A DNA stretch of 64,000 bases, from positions 1 to 64,000 of the forward strand of contig CANPZS010000007.1 in assembly GCA_947588835.1 (NCBI GenBank), given 5' to 3'. This DNA is from an uncultured Bacteroidales bacterium. Its GTDB lineage: Bacteria; Bacteroidota; Bacteroidia; Bacteroidales; UBA932. The notes beneath the pieces were generated by a model. That model was given only the letters and a program-made list of their open reading frames with translations, was not told where the DNA came from and ran no database searches. Position numbers and translations under genes: made by a program. Each line of letters begins with the position of its first letter. Position 1 is the first letter of the stretch. Below are positions 24,620 to 33,260 of the stretch, piece by piece.

Positions 24620-24627
24620 CTTTTATG

Positions 24628-24669
24628 AATCGTCAATTAACTAAAAATCAGTTGATTGACGATTTTTTT
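24628..24669 (+). terminator. Rho-independent terminator after tRNA-Arg
   Basis: AATCGTCAATTAACT and AGTTGATTGACGATT form a 15-base stem with one wobble pair around a seven-base loop, followed by a run of seven T. It starts nine bases after the tRNA. Confidence 0.85.
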
Positions 24670-24754
24670 CTTTTGCCCCTCCGCCGACTTTCCGGCAGCC
24701 TGATGATTTATTGAATTTGGCTTGAAAATTGATTAAGTATTAGAAATTTATTTT

Positions 24755-24762
24755 TATTTTTG
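24755..24762 (+). promoter_or_regulatory. -7 box of the retropepsin/Panacea operon
   Basis: TATTTTTG matches TAnnTTTG, 25 bases before the first ATG of the operon. The -33 region is AT-rich with TTGA at about 24729-24732. No further promoter is visible before the downstream three genes. Confidence 0.45.
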
Positions 24763-24787
24763 CGTACCTAATAGAACTTGTCAAAAG

Positions 24788-25024
24788 ATGTTGGACAACG
24801 AGTACAAATATTACCTTGAACACCAACAGGAACTTCTATCCCGCTACAAAGGCCGGTTTATCGTTATATGCGGAGATGCCGTTGTAGGTGATTATGACTC
24901 CCAAGACGCCGCATATCTGGATTCTATCAAGAAATATGAACTTGGGACCTTTCTCATCCAAGAATGTACTGACGGATCTTCCGGATACACTCAGACTTAT
25001 CATTCACGGGTTATCTTTGCCTAA
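24788..25024 (+). CDS. Small conserved protein paired with a retropepsin-like protease
   Basis: A soluble 78-residue protein. Its pattern is YKYYLEHQQELLSRYKGRFI, then VICGDAVVGDYDSQDAAYLD, then YELGTFLIQECTDG and YTQTYHSRVIF. I recall very similar small proteins directly upstream of retropepsin-like aspartic proteases in many bacteria. I know of no defined function. Its stop overlaps the protease start as TAATG, implying coupled translation and stoichiometric production. It could be a protease partner or regulator; that is inference from the pairing. Confidence 0.7.
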   Translation: MLDNEYKYYLEHQQELLSRYKGRFIVICGDAVVGDYDSQDAAYLDSIKKYELGTFLIQECTDGSSGYTQTYHSRVIFA

Positions 25025-25524
25025 TGCCTAATATTCACAGAACTTCAGCATTTACGCAGCAGTACGACGGATTGGCGAATGTCCTTCGGTCTGAATGCAT
25101 AGTTTCTCAGGCATTTGATCCGGCAGGCCCGGAACGGCCCGATACCTGCACGGTAACCTGCGTCTGGGATACCGGGGCCACAAACTCTGTCATTTCACCC
25201 CGTCTGGTTGGGGCGCTTAAGCTTGTACCTACAGGGAGAATGCCGGTAAACGATGCAAGAGGCACAAAAATTTCCAATACATACATAGTCAATGTCATGT
25301 TGCCGAATAATGTTGAGATTCCCTTTCTTCAGGTGACAGAAGGCATCTTGCTCGGCTTTGACATGTTGGTTGGAATGGACATTATTTCAAAAGGTGATTT
25401 CTCCGTCTCGTGTCCCGAGGGGAAAACAGTGTTTTCTTTCCGGCTGCCGTCAGCCCATGAAGTTGATTTTGTTGATGGGAAGGTGCTCCAAACGCCTATA
25501 CGAATCAGGCACTTGCAGCGATAA
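25024..25524 (+). CDS. Retropepsin-like aspartic protease domain protein
   Basis: A protein of 166 residues without signal peptide. The active-site motif is VWDTGATNSVISPRLVGAL (about residues 46-64), the DTGA signature of retroviral-type aspartic proteases, which act as dimers. A glycine-rich flap-like region (TGRMPVNDARGTKISNTYI) and the hydrophobic LGFDMLVGMDIIS block follow, as in bacterial retropepsins, where the second motif is hydrophobic-hydrophobic-Gly. Only one Asp is present, so dimerisation would be required. The gene is coupled to the small upstream protein and followed 11 bases later by the Panacea antitoxin. Targets are unknown. Confidence 0.8.
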   Translation: MPNIHRTSAFTQQYDGLANVLRSECIVSQAFDPAGPERPDTCTVTCVWDTGATNSVISPRLVGALKLVPTGRMPVNDARGTKISNTYIVNVMLPNNVEIPFLQVTEGILLGFDMLVGMDIISKGDFSVSCPEGKTVFSFRLPSAHEVDFVDGKVLQTPIRIRHLQR

Positions 25525-25535
25525 AAAATAATACC

Positions 25536-26102
25536 ATGACCAGAGAAGAAACATTAACTCTAAAAGCCATAGTTCTTTACATATTAAAAAACGGTACGAC
25601 TCGAGCAAGTCATACTGTTTATTATATCGTCAAGATCGCTTTTGTCGCGCAGCAGAAACATCTGGCAAAATATCTGTGTCCGCTTTTTGAAGATAAGATC
25701 ATGGCTCTCCAATTCGGGCCGGTTCCTTCAGACATTTATGATGCACTGAAAATCGCACGCGGCGATGCAAATGCGATGTATTACCACAGGAACGACGACC
25801 TGCATCTAATATATGATTCGATATCATTCAGCGATGAAATATTTACCGCCGATGAAAATCCGGATATGAATTATCTGTCTCCGTCAGCGATTGAATGTCT
25901 TGATGAGGCACTCAAAACTGTTTCTTCCATGACGTTTGAAGAAATCGTAAATGCCACTCATGGAGACGAATGGACTCGGGCATATAACAATCAAGACAGT
26001 AAGGATATGAACTGTCTGGCAATTGCAAAAGAGGGCGGAGCCGATGAAGCTTCCATTCCGTATCTGAAAGAGAATCTTGAACTTGATTCCATGCTCAAGT
26101 AA
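25536..26102 (+). CDS. Panacea-domain (DUF4065, SocA-like) antitoxin
   Basis: A 188-residue protein. The start LTLKAIVLYILKNGTTRASH, then YYIVKIAFVAQQKHLAKYL, then MALQFGPVPSDIYDALK follow the Panacea domain, in which a GPV motif is diagnostic. Panacea domains are promiscuous antitoxin modules that pair with many unrelated toxins (established knowledge). The C-terminal 60 residues (SMTFEEIVNATHGDEWTRAY) resemble the end of the domain (HxxxW). Its stop overlaps the next start as TAATG, the expected antitoxin-toxin arrangement. The antitoxin is intact although its partner is frameshifted. Confidence 0.8.
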   Translation: MTREETLTLKAIVLYILKNGTTRASHTVYYIVKIAFVAQQKHLAKYLCPLFEDKIMALQFGPVPSDIYDALKIARGDANAMYYHRNDDLHLIYDSISFSDEIFTADENPDMNYLSPSAIECLDEALKTVSSMTFEEIVNATHGDEWTRAYNNQDSKDMNCLAIAKEGGADEASIPYLKENLELDSMLK

Positions 26103-26555
26103 TGAATTTAGGCGATCTCTCCTCTCAGTTAAAGGGTATTTTCATTCAGCCGGGCAGCATATTCAAAATGACGTTGTTCCCGAAGGATGGCGTCACGCCT
26201 AAAAATGCTGGTGACACTTCCCGCACCAAATATTTCGTAGTCATCGGTAAAGACGAAAATTCCATTCTTGTCGGGTCGCTTCTTATCAATTCTGATATTA
26301 ATACCAATATGGCAAAAATTATCGCTCCATATCAGCATTGCATACCCAAAGGACTATTCTTTCCTCGGTGATAAATACAGATTCATTGACTGCTATCGCA
26401 TAAAAGAACTTCAGTTCAATCAGATAATTGAATCCGGCGAATACATCGGGACACTATCGGCGGTTGATCTGGACAAAGCTATTGATTTGGCTAACGCTTC
26501 ACCCGTAAACAAACCACATACACTCATCAAATTCGGAGTATACAAAGTGAAATGA
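26102..26555 (+). pseudogene. PemK/MazF-like toxin partner, split by a one-base frameshift
   Basis: The first frame (26102-26371) reads QPGSIFKMTLFPKDGVTPKN, RTKYFVVIGKDENSILVGSL and LINSDINTNM, then ends PKGLFFPR and stop. The second frame continues the same protein as PKDYSFLGDKYRFIDCYRIK to 26555. Removing one C from the CCC at 26345-26347 joins the two as ...HCIPKDYSFL. The combined product would be about 150 residues with the SH3-like barrel pattern of PemK/MazF endoribonucleases, where R-xx-FVVIG corresponds to the R-P-VVV strand. The toxin assignment is by pattern and by pairing with Panacea. A sequencing error or +1 recoding are alternatives to a true mutation. Confidence 0.6.
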
Positions 26556-26606
26556 TACCATGTAAGCAAGGCTTTGTAAAGAAACGACAGTAATAAATTT
26601 TTGCAT

Positions 26607-26614
26607 TATCTTTG
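26607..26614 (+). promoter_or_regulatory. -7 box of the GH53 gene
   Basis: TATCTTTG, 27 bases before the chosen ATG (26642). The -33 region is not clear. The position rules out the longer frame beginning at 26612, which would overlap the promoter. Confidence 0.55.
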
Positions 26615-26641
26615 TATTCCGGTCATAAACATAATATGATT

Positions 26642-27781
26642 ATGAAAAAAATAGGATATTCCGCAGCTATGGCTTTGGCGGCCTTCTTCATAGGCACTGC
26701 GCTCACGGTGTCCTGCGGGAATGAGAACGGAAAAGAGAACGGAAAAGAAAATGTAGACGTCGGCGACGGCGATGAAAACGAAGACACAGGCGGCAAGGCG
26801 GACTATGCGAAAGGAGCCGACCTCGGCTGGCTGTCGGAGATGGAGCACGACGGCGTGAAATTCAAAGATACGGACGGCAATGCGGCCGATGTCCTTGAAT
26901 CGCTGCAGAAGATAGGGATGAACGCGGTAAGGCTGCGCGTCTGGGTGGATCCGCCCGGAGGTTGGAGCGGAAAGGAGGACGTGGTATCGCTTGCGGAAAG
27001 GGCCGCGGCGCTCGGGCTCGACATCATGATCGATTTCCATTACAGCGACTTTTTCGCCGATCCGGGGAAACAGGACATTCCGGCTTCATGGGCCGGCGAC
27101 TCCGATGACTTAGATGCCATGGCACGGCACGTGTCGGAGCACACGACTGAAGTACTGAATGCATTGAAAGCCAAAAACATCACTCCCAAATGGGTTCAAA
27201 TCGGGAATGAAACGACCAACGGAATGCTTTGGGACTGCGGCCGCCTGTGGACCGACAAGGAAGACATACCCGACGGCAGAAAACATTTCGCGACCCTGCT
27301 CAACGCCGGATACGCGGCGGCAAAATCCGTTTTTCCGTCGGTGATCACCATAGCGCACATAGACAATGCCTATGACTACAGGGACTGGTGGTTCAAACAG
27401 GTACGTGAGGCCGGAGGGAAGTTCGACATGATAGCCCTGTCACATTATCCGCAGACCAATAGTGAATTGAGCTGGAAAGAGATGAACGCGCAGGCGATCG
27501 AGAACATAGGCAGGCTCGGCAAGGAATTCGGATGCAAGGTAATGGTATCCGAAATAGGCACTAAGTCTTCGGACCAGACGCTTGCCGCGCAGATAACCGG
27601 AGAATTCATCCGGGAAGCGGGGAAGCTCGATGCCTTCGCCGGCGTATTCTACTGGGAGCCGGAAGTCTACGGAGGATGGAAGCCTGCCGTATATGAAGAA
27701 AAGGGCTGGGGCTCATACGATATGGGAGCCTATACAAGCGACGGCCGTCCGGGCAAAGCCTTGACGGAACTCTTCAAATAG
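26642..27781 (+). CDS. Endo-beta-1,4-galactanase lipoprotein (GH53)
   Basis: This enzyme cleaves beta-1,4-galactan of pectic arabinogalactan at the cell surface. Start ATG 26642 gives MKKIGYSAAMALAAFFIGTA and the lipobox LTVSC at residue 25, so the protein is lipid-anchored; an acidic, Gly-Asn-rich linker follows. The barrel begins at KGADLGWLSEMEHDGVKF and has the acid/base Glu in WVQIGNETTNGMLW and the nucleophile Glu in KVMVSEIGTKS. The end FAGVFYWEPEVYGGW is typical of GH53. Length is about 379 residues. The closest neighbours are unrelated, so it is probably a monocistronic scavenging enzyme. Confidence 0.93.
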   Translation: MKKIGYSAAMALAAFFIGTALTVSCGNENGKENGKENVDVGDGDENEDTGGKADYAKGADLGWLSEMEHDGVKFKDTDGNAADVLESLQKIGMNAVRLRVWVDPPGGWSGKEDVVSLAERAAALGLDIMIDFHYSDFFADPGKQDIPASWAGDSDDLDAMARHVSEHTTEVLNALKAKNITPKWVQIGNETTNGMLWDCGRLWTDKEDIPDGRKHFATLLNAGYAAAKSVFPSVITIAHIDNAYDYRDWWFKQVREAGGKFDMIALSHYPQTNSELSWKEMNAQAIENIGRLGKEFGCKVMVSEIGTKSSDQTLAAQITGEFIREAGKLDAFAGVFYWEPEVYGGWKPAVYEEKGWGSYDMGAYTSDGRPGKALTELFK

Positions 27782-27896
27782 TTTCCGTGGCGGACAGGCG
27801 GAAGGACATACTGCTCGGGATGATTCGTTCCGACGAAGACGATGGGCCTTCAGGGCGTATGGATCGCCATGTGCCTTGAACTGAATTTCCGGGAAA

Positions 27897-29144
27897 TTAT
27901 TTTCCTTCTGCGTCTGCGCGGATCGAGCTGGATGAGGAAATCCGGGATTTCGCATAGTCAAGCGTAAGCCTGAAAGTCTTGCGCCTCGACGAAGGAGCCT
28001 CAAACATGGCGTCGCTCATTATCTGCTCGCAGATGGCGCGCAGGCCCCTGGCCCCGAGCTTGTTTTCGATGGCCGTATCGACGATGAAGTCAAGCGCCGC
28101 AGGTTCCGTCTCAAGCCTGATGCCGTCGAGCTCGAACAATCTTTCGTACTGGCGCATTATGGCGTTCTTCGGCTCCGTGAGTATGCGCAGAAGAGCGCCG
28201 CGGTCGAGCTGCTCCAGTCCGGTCACCATAGGCAGGCGCCCGACGATCTCAGGGATAAGCCCGTATGCACGCAGGTCCTTCGCATTGACGTAGTGCAGAA
28301 GTTCATCCGTTCCGATGCGGTGCTTTGCCTCATTGCCGAAACCTATCACCATAGTGTTCAGCCGCTGGGCTATTTTTCTTTCTATGCCCTCGAACGCTCC
28401 CCCGCATATAAAGAGGATGTTGCTCGTATCCACATGGATGAATTCCTGCTCGGGATGCTTCCTGCCGCCCTGCGGAGGCACGTTCACCACGCTGCCCTCC
28501 AGCAGTTTCAGAAGGGCCTGCTGGACGCCTTCGCCGGACACGTCGCGGGTAATCGACGGATTGTCGCTCTTGCGCGCTATCTTGTCTATTTCGTCGATGA
28601 AGACTATGCCCCTCTCAGCCTGCGCCACGTCATAATCGGCTTCCTGAAGGAGTCTCGTAAGCAGACTCTCGACGTCTTCCCCCACATACCCGGCCTCGGT
28701 AAGCACGGTGGCGTCCACGATGGTGAACGGGACTTTCAACATGCGGGCTATGGTCTTGGCCAGAAGCGTTTTGCCCGTACCGGTCGGACCCACCAGAAGT
28801 ATGTTGGATTTCTCTATCTCGACGTCGTCTCCTCCGTCCGATGGACGGCACAGATTGTTGTTGATGCGTTTGTAATGATTGTAGACGGCCACCGACAGCA
28901 CTTTCTTGGCATGGTCCTGTCCTATGACGTAACGGTCGAGGAAGGCCTTTATCTCCTTTGGCTTCGGGATGTTGTCTATGGCCGCGACTTCATGCTTCGA
29001 CTGCTTCTCGAACCGTTTCAGATAGTCCGACGCGATTCTGACGCAATCCCCGCATATGTTGCCGCTTTCACCCTCCAGCAGAAAAGGGACTTCGTTCTCT
29101 CCCCTTCCGCAGAAAGAGCAATGTTTCAGATTTTTGCCGGCCAT
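27897..29144 (-). CDS. clpX: ATP-dependent Clp protease ATP-binding subunit ClpX
   Basis: A AAA+ unfoldase of 415 residues. The N-terminal zinc-binding domain has CSFCGRG and CGDCV. Walker A is [19 protein letters not shown], Walker [14 protein letters not shown], and the pore and sensor regions include [16 protein letters not shown] and [16 protein letters not shown]. An IGF-type ClpP-binding loop (VIGFGNE) lies near residue 270. It feeds tagged proteins to ClpP. It lies two bases after clpP in the tig-clpP-clpX order. The next gene (GH53) converges, with 115 intergenic bases that contain only a weak AATTTC/GAAATT hairpin. Confidence 0.97.
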   Translation of the reverse strand: MAGKNLKHCSFCGRGENEVPFLLEGESGNICGDCVRIASDYLKRFEKQSKHEVAAIDNIPKPKEIKAFLDRYVIGQDHAKKVLSVAVYNHYKRINNNLCRPSDGGDDVEIEKSNILLVGPTGTGKTLLAKTIARMLKVPFTIVDATVLTEAGYVGEDVESLLTRLLQEADYDVAQAERGIVFIDEIDKIARKSDNPSITRDVSGEGVQQALLKLLEGSVVNVPPQGGRKHPEQEFIHVDTSNILFICGGAFEGIERKIAQRLNTMVIGFGNEAKHRIGTDELLHYVNAKDLRAYGLIPEIVGRLPMVTGLEQLDRGALLRILTEPKNAIMRQYERLFELDGIRLETEPAALDFIVDTAIENKLGARGLRAICEQIMSDAMFEAPSSRRKTFRLTLDYAKSRISSSSSIRADAEGK

Positions 29145-29146
29145 CG

Positions 29147-29818
29147 CTATTTCTTCTTCACCAATATTTCATCGATCATGCCGTATTCAAGAGCTTCCTG
29201 TGAAGTCATCCAGAAATCCCTGTCCGCATCCTTGAACACCTGATCGTACGGCCGGCCGCTGTGCGCGGATATGATGCGGCAAAGTTCTTCGCGTATCTTT
29301 TCAATCTCTCGGGCGGCTATAATGATGTCCGAGGCCTGTCCTTCGGCTCCCCCGAGAGGCTGATGTATGAGCACCCTCGAATGCGGCAGCGCGGCGCGCT
29401 TGCCCGGAGCCCCGGCGCAAAGCAGGACGGAACCCATCGAAGCGGCCAGTCCGGTGCAGATGGTCGCCACGTCAGGAGTGACAAGCTGCATGGTGTCGTA
29501 AATCCCGAGGCCCGAACTTACCTTGCCGCCGGGAGTATTGAGATACAGGGATATGTCGGCCCCGCTGTCGGTAGACGCCAGGAACAGAAGCTGCGCCTGG
29601 ATTATGTTGGCCACGTCATCGTCGATGGGAACCCCGAGAAAAATGATGCGGTCCATCATCAGACGGCTGAACACGTCCATGGAGGCCACGTTCAGTTTCC
29701 TTTCTTCAATGATGGTGGGATTTATATAAGAAGCGCTTACGGAAGCGTAGCGATGAAGCGTCATCGAACTGATACCGCGGTCCGACACCGCATATTTTTC
29801 AAATTCCTTCCCGTTCAT
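29147..29818 (-). CDS. clpP: ATP-dependent Clp protease proteolytic subunit ClpP
   Basis: A serine peptidase of 223 residues forming the tetradecameric barrel. The catalytic Ser is in [15 protein letters not shown] (about residue 121), His in [11 protein letters not shown] (about 146), and the Asp in [10 protein letters not shown] near residue 195. The N-terminal extension of some 30 residues is typical of Bacteroidetes ClpP. The start [17 protein letters not shown] at 29818 lies two bases after the tig stop. The gene is in one transcript with tig and clpX. Confidence 0.96.
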   Translation of the reverse strand: MNGKEFEKYAVSDRGISSMTLHRYASVSASYINPTIIEERKLNVASMDVFSRLMMDRIIFLGVPIDDDVANIIQAQLLFLASTDSGADISLYLNTPGGKVSSGLGIYDTMQLVTPDVATICTGLAASMGSVLLCAGAPGKRAALPHSRVLIHQPLGGAEGQASDIIIAAREIEKIREELCRIISAHSGRPYDQVFKDADRDFWMTSQEALEYGMIDEILVKKK

Positions 29819-29820
29819 GA

Positions 29821-31137
29821 CTATTTCAATGCAATGAATTCATCGTGACCGATTTTCTTGTTTTCCAATGCGGCGTGTTCGCGCACGGCGGCGATGGCCT
29901 TGTTGTCCTCCACCTGTTCCTCGAGACGGCGCACCTGGCGCTCGTCGCCGAGAATATGATGCGCGGCTTCATGGATCTGGTCCTGCGGCACGTTGGCGAT
30001 GCCGTACATGGCATACTGATAGGCCACGTATGACTCCGCCGCCTCATGCAGGTCATTCTCTTCCACCTTGAGGCCGAAAAGCTGCATTATATGCCCGCGG
30101 ACAAGCTGCCAGCGGAAATCTTCGAGGAAGGCGCCGAATTCTTTCTCCACGTCTTCTTCGGTCACTTTGCCGCGGTTGGCCTCAAGCAGCCATCTCTTCA
30201 GGAAAGCTTCCGGCAGAGCTATCGCGGCCTTGTTCAGGAAATGGTCGCGCACGTCCTTGGAGAATCGATAATCCGCTTCCTGCCTGTATTCGGCCTTAAG
30301 GCGCTCCTCTATCTTGGCGTCGAATTCTTCTTCAGTCTTGACGGCACCCTCGCCGAACATTTTGTCGAAAGTCTCCTGATTCGCCTCGGCCGGCACGAAA
30401 GTCTTGACGTTCACGATCGTCGCCACGAACTGCGGATTCAGTTCCGCAAGCTTGCCTTTGTCCGTCCTGAGCAGCGAAGCCCTGTCGGTCTCGTTCGTGA
30501 AAGCCTGATTCACGTCAAGTTCTATCTTGTCCCCGGCCTTGGCGCCGATGAATCTGTCATGGGCGGCTCCGGCCACGTTCGGGATGGAGATGTAAGCCGA
30601 TTCCACGGAATGCTCGCCGTTGGTGAGGTCGGCTATCACATAGTCCTCGGCACCCGCCGCCTCGGTCTCCTGCATGGAGCCGTACTGGCGCAGCATCTCG
30701 GATTTCATGTCCTTTCTGGCCTTGTCCGTCACCTCGATTTCATAATAGGGCAATACGTCTTCTTTGTCCACCGCAAATGTTATCTCCGGAGTGACAGCGA
30801 TGTCGAACTTGAAAGTGAAATTTTCGTCCGACTTCCAGTCCACGGTCTCCTGATCCTCGCTGGCAAGCGGTTCCCCGACTATGCGGAGCTTGTTGGTATT
30901 TATATACGAATCCAGCTGCTCCGAAATGACTGCGTTCACGCTCTCGGCTTTGACCTGCTCGCCGTAAATCCTTTGTATCAGGCTCATGGGAACCATTCCC
31001 TTGCGGAAGCCCTTGAACTCCGCATTTCTCTTGTGTTCCTTCAGTTTCTTCATCTCGGCCTCGGCATAGTCCTCCTTGGAAACCGAAAGGACCAGCTGAA
31101 GATTAAGATCATCGATTTTGTTTGTCTGTATATTCAT
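29821..31137 (-). CDS. tig: Trigger factor
   Basis: A ribosome-associated folding factor of 438 residues. The ribosome-binding loop region reads NAEFKGFRKGMVPMSLIQRI (consensus GFRxGxxP). The middle portion corresponds to the degenerate PPIase domain of Bacteroidetes trigger factors and lacks a clear FKBP active site. The C-terminal helical arms (EKEFGAFLEDFRWQLVRGHI) complete the protein. Promoter elements precede it at 31166-31196. It heads the tig-clpP-clpX operon. Confidence 0.94.
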   Translation of the reverse strand: MNIQTNKIDDLNLQLVLSVSKEDYAEAEMKKLKEHKRNAEFKGFRKGMVPMSLIQRIYGEQVKAESVNAVISEQLDSYINTNKLRIVGEPLASEDQETVDWKSDENFTFKFDIAVTPEITFAVDKEDVLPYYEIEVTDKARKDMKSEMLRQYGSMQETEAAGAEDYVIADLTNGEHSVESAYISIPNVAGAAHDRFIGAKAGDKIELDVNQAFTNETDRASLLRTDKGKLAELNPQFVATIVNVKTFVPAEANQETFDKMFGEGAVKTEEEFDAKIEERLKAEYRQEADYRFSKDVRDHFLNKAAIALPEAFLKRWLLEANRGKVTEEDVEKEFGAFLEDFRWQLVRGHIMQLFGLKVEENDLHEAAESYVAYQYAMYGIANVPQDQIHEAAHHILGDERQVRRLEEQVEDNKAIAAVREHAALENKKIGHDEFIALK

Positions 31138-31165
31138 AGTGCATATGTTTTATCAAAAAAGTCAG

Positions 31166-31196
31166 CAAAAATAGTCATTATACCGCAAATCGCAAA
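31166..31196 (-). promoter_or_regulatory. Promoter of tig-clpP-clpX
   Basis: On the minus strand TTTG (31193-31196) and TATTTTTG (31166-31173) are 19 bases apart. Transcription should start near 31159, about 22 bases before the tig ATG. The -33 element touches the stop end of the upstream HD-hydrolase gene. Confidence 0.65.
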
Positions 31197-31199
31197 TTC

Positions 31200-33260
31200 C
31201 TATCTCTGCCTCTTGGGATATTCCACCCGTTCATGGTACAGCTGCAGAAGATAAGATTTGATGACGTCGGTCACTTTGTTGAAGTCGCGTATGGAAATGT
31301 CGGCGTTTTCGAACTGCCCGTCGCGGTTCTTTCCCGCCACGATATTGTCCACGAGCTTAGAATAAGCGTCGGGCGAAGAATCCTTCACTGTCCTGGACGC
31401 AGCCTCGATCGAGTCGCAGAGCATCAGTATCACCTGCTCCCTCGTCTCCGGCTTGACACCCGTATAGAAAAAATCCTTCACGTCGTCCGGATCGCCCCCG
31501 CCGTTCAGATAACGGTTGTAGAAATATCCCGTGGCGGAAGTGCCGTGATGGCTCATTATGAACTCCTTGATTACGTCCGGAAGTCCGTATTTGACGGCTA
31601 TTTCAATGCCGTCGCTTACATGCCGTATTATGTCCCTGGCGCTCTGCTTGGGATCGAGCCCCGCATGATAATTGACGCTGCCGGCGCCGGAAGTCTCGTT
31701 CTCGATGAAGCACAACGGATTGCGCATCTTGCCTATGTCATGGTAGAGGGCTCCGGCACGGACCAGCTCCACGTTGGCGTTCACGGCCCTGGCGGCGGCC
31801 TCGGACATGTTCATGACCTGAAGCGAATGCTGGAAAGTCCCGGGCGCCTTATGCGCAAGTTCCTGCAGCAAGGCGTTGTTGGTGTCGCTCAATTCGATGA
31901 GCCTCGCCGTTGACACGAGGTTGAACAATTTTTCGAACAGATATATAAGAGGATATGCCGCCACCGAAAGCATCGAGCCGAGGAACATGAGCAGCAGAGG
32001 CTTCAGAGCGTTGGCATCCGCCTGATCCGTAAGGATGAAACCGCAATGTACTATAGCCAGTACGGCGAAGGAAATAAGCGCCGTGATGAATTGTTTCCAC
32101 CCGCGGTTGAAAAACTGGAACGCATATATCGTCACGACGCCGGCCGTGAGATACATGGTGAAAAGCTCCACGCCGTTGCCTGAAAACATCAGGAGCGGCA
32201 GCAGGGATATGATATATACCGGCAGCACGACCCTTTTCTGGAAAAACGCCAGCATGAACAGCGCTATGGACGGGAAAGGAATGAGATAGACGTATTCGGG
32301 GATGAACCTTTCCACGGAAAATGCCGCGGCCGACGATATGAAGAATACGAACAGAAGATAAATGTAGCGGTTCCTGTCCGCAAAGACGAAGGGATTGGTG
32401 TACCAGATGCTCAGGTACAATATAAGCACCATACTGAGGGCCAGCAGGATGTTCCCGAGCCATAGGAGGACGATGGGCCTTTCGTAGCCGAAGGCGCTGT
32501 CGTATTCCACCCTGTAAGAATCCAATATCTGCGCTATCTCGGCCGTGACTATCTCTCCTTTGGAGACTATGGTCTGGCCGGCGCTCACGTACCCCTGGGT
32601 GGGCGAGATGTAGTCCGCGGACTGGGCATGTACGAGCTCGGTGGCCGCCTTGTCAAATACGAGGTTGGGAGCTATGAGGTTGTATACCCCGGTCTTGCTG
32701 AACAGCGAATCCATGTTGATGCGGGTATATAGCCCCGACATGTCCGCAAGCAGCTTGTCGCGTGCCGATGATACATTGTACACCTCCGAAACCGGATATT
32801 TGTCGGCCCTTTTGTCCTTTTGTATGAACAGCACGTCTTCGGACACAGCCCCCACTCCCCTTTCGAGGCGTATCTCGCCGTCGGGCATGACGCCGTTGGC
32901 ATAGATTTTCCTGAACGACAGGATCAGGTTGGGCCTTATGTATCCGTATTCGCCGAAATCAAGTCCTTCGAGGGCACGGATGCTGCCGTTCATCTTGGAA
33001 TCGGAATATCTGAAATAAGGTACTATCCCCTTGCCGGCCTTTTCCCTTTCAAGCTCCATCTGCTCATCGGTCTTGAGTATGGGAAAATCTATCTTGGAAA
33101 TGAGCGTCTCGTATTGCCACGGAGAGCCGCGGCGATAGTCATAGCTGAACTTTCCCATCCTCGGCATCAGTGCGACGAGGAAAAGGAGCAGGACTGCCAA
33201 CGGCAGAACGATTCTCGGAGAATGCGGTGGTATAACGTTTTGGTGCATGGACGGTATCAT
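31200..33260 (-). CDS. PgpH-type membrane HD-domain phosphohydrolase (7TMR-HDED)
   Basis: A protein of 686 residues from ATG 33260 (MIPSMHQNVIPPHSPRIVLP), which overlaps the stop of the SDR gene as ATGA. The longer frame to 33713 is antisense-like Arg-rich sequence. The layout is one N-terminal helix, an extracytoplasmic domain (about residues 40-260), seven membrane helices (about 270-460) and a C-terminal HD domain with ALYHDIGKMRNP and MSHHGTSATGYF. PgpH proteins of this layout hydrolyse c-di-AMP. Bacteroidetes members are usually annotated only as HDIG proteins, so the substrate is inferred from family. Confidence 0.88.
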   Translation of the reverse strand: MIPSMHQNVIPPHSPRIVLPLAVLLLFLVALMPRMGKFSYDYRRGSPWQYETLISKIDFPILKTDEQMELEREKAGKGIVPYFRYSDSKMNGSIRALEGLDFGEYGYIRPNLILSFRKIYANGVMPDGEIRLERGVGAVSEDVLFIQKDKRADKYPVSEVYNVSSARDKLLADMSGLYTRINMDSLFSKTGVYNLIAPNLVFDKAATELVHAQSADYISPTQGYVSAGQTIVSKGEIVTAEIAQILDSYRVEYDSAFGYERPIVLLWLGNILLALSMVLILYLSIWYTNPFVFADRNRYIYLLFVFFISSAAAFSVERFIPEYVYLIPFPSIALFMLAFFQKRVVLPVYIISLLPLLMFSGNGVELFTMYLTAGVVTIYAFQFFNRGWKQFITALISFAVLAIVHCGFILTDQADANALKPLLLMFLGSMLSVAAYPLIYLFEKLFNLVSTARLIELSDTNNALLQELAHKAPGTFQHSLQVMNMSEAAARAVNANVELVRAGALYHDIGKMRNPLCFIENETSGAGSVNYHAGLDPKQSARDIIRHVSDGIEIAVKYGLPDVIKEFIMSHHGTSATGYFYNRYLNGGGDPDDVKDFFYTGVKPETREQVILMLCDSIEAASRTVKDSSPDAYSKLVDNIVAGKNRDGQFENADISIRDFNKVTDVIKSYLLQLYHERVEYPKRQR

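Noticed and set aside
24600-24620. Attachment-site repeat of the tRNA-Arg 3' end
   Set aside because: I looked for a second copy of the tRNA tail around the four-gene operon up to 26.6 kb and saw none, so integration at the tRNA is only a possibility.
27782-27896. Small gene or strong terminator between the GH53 and clpX genes
   Set aside because: No credible start codon or coding pattern is present, and the only hairpin (AATTTC/GAAATT) is short and weak.
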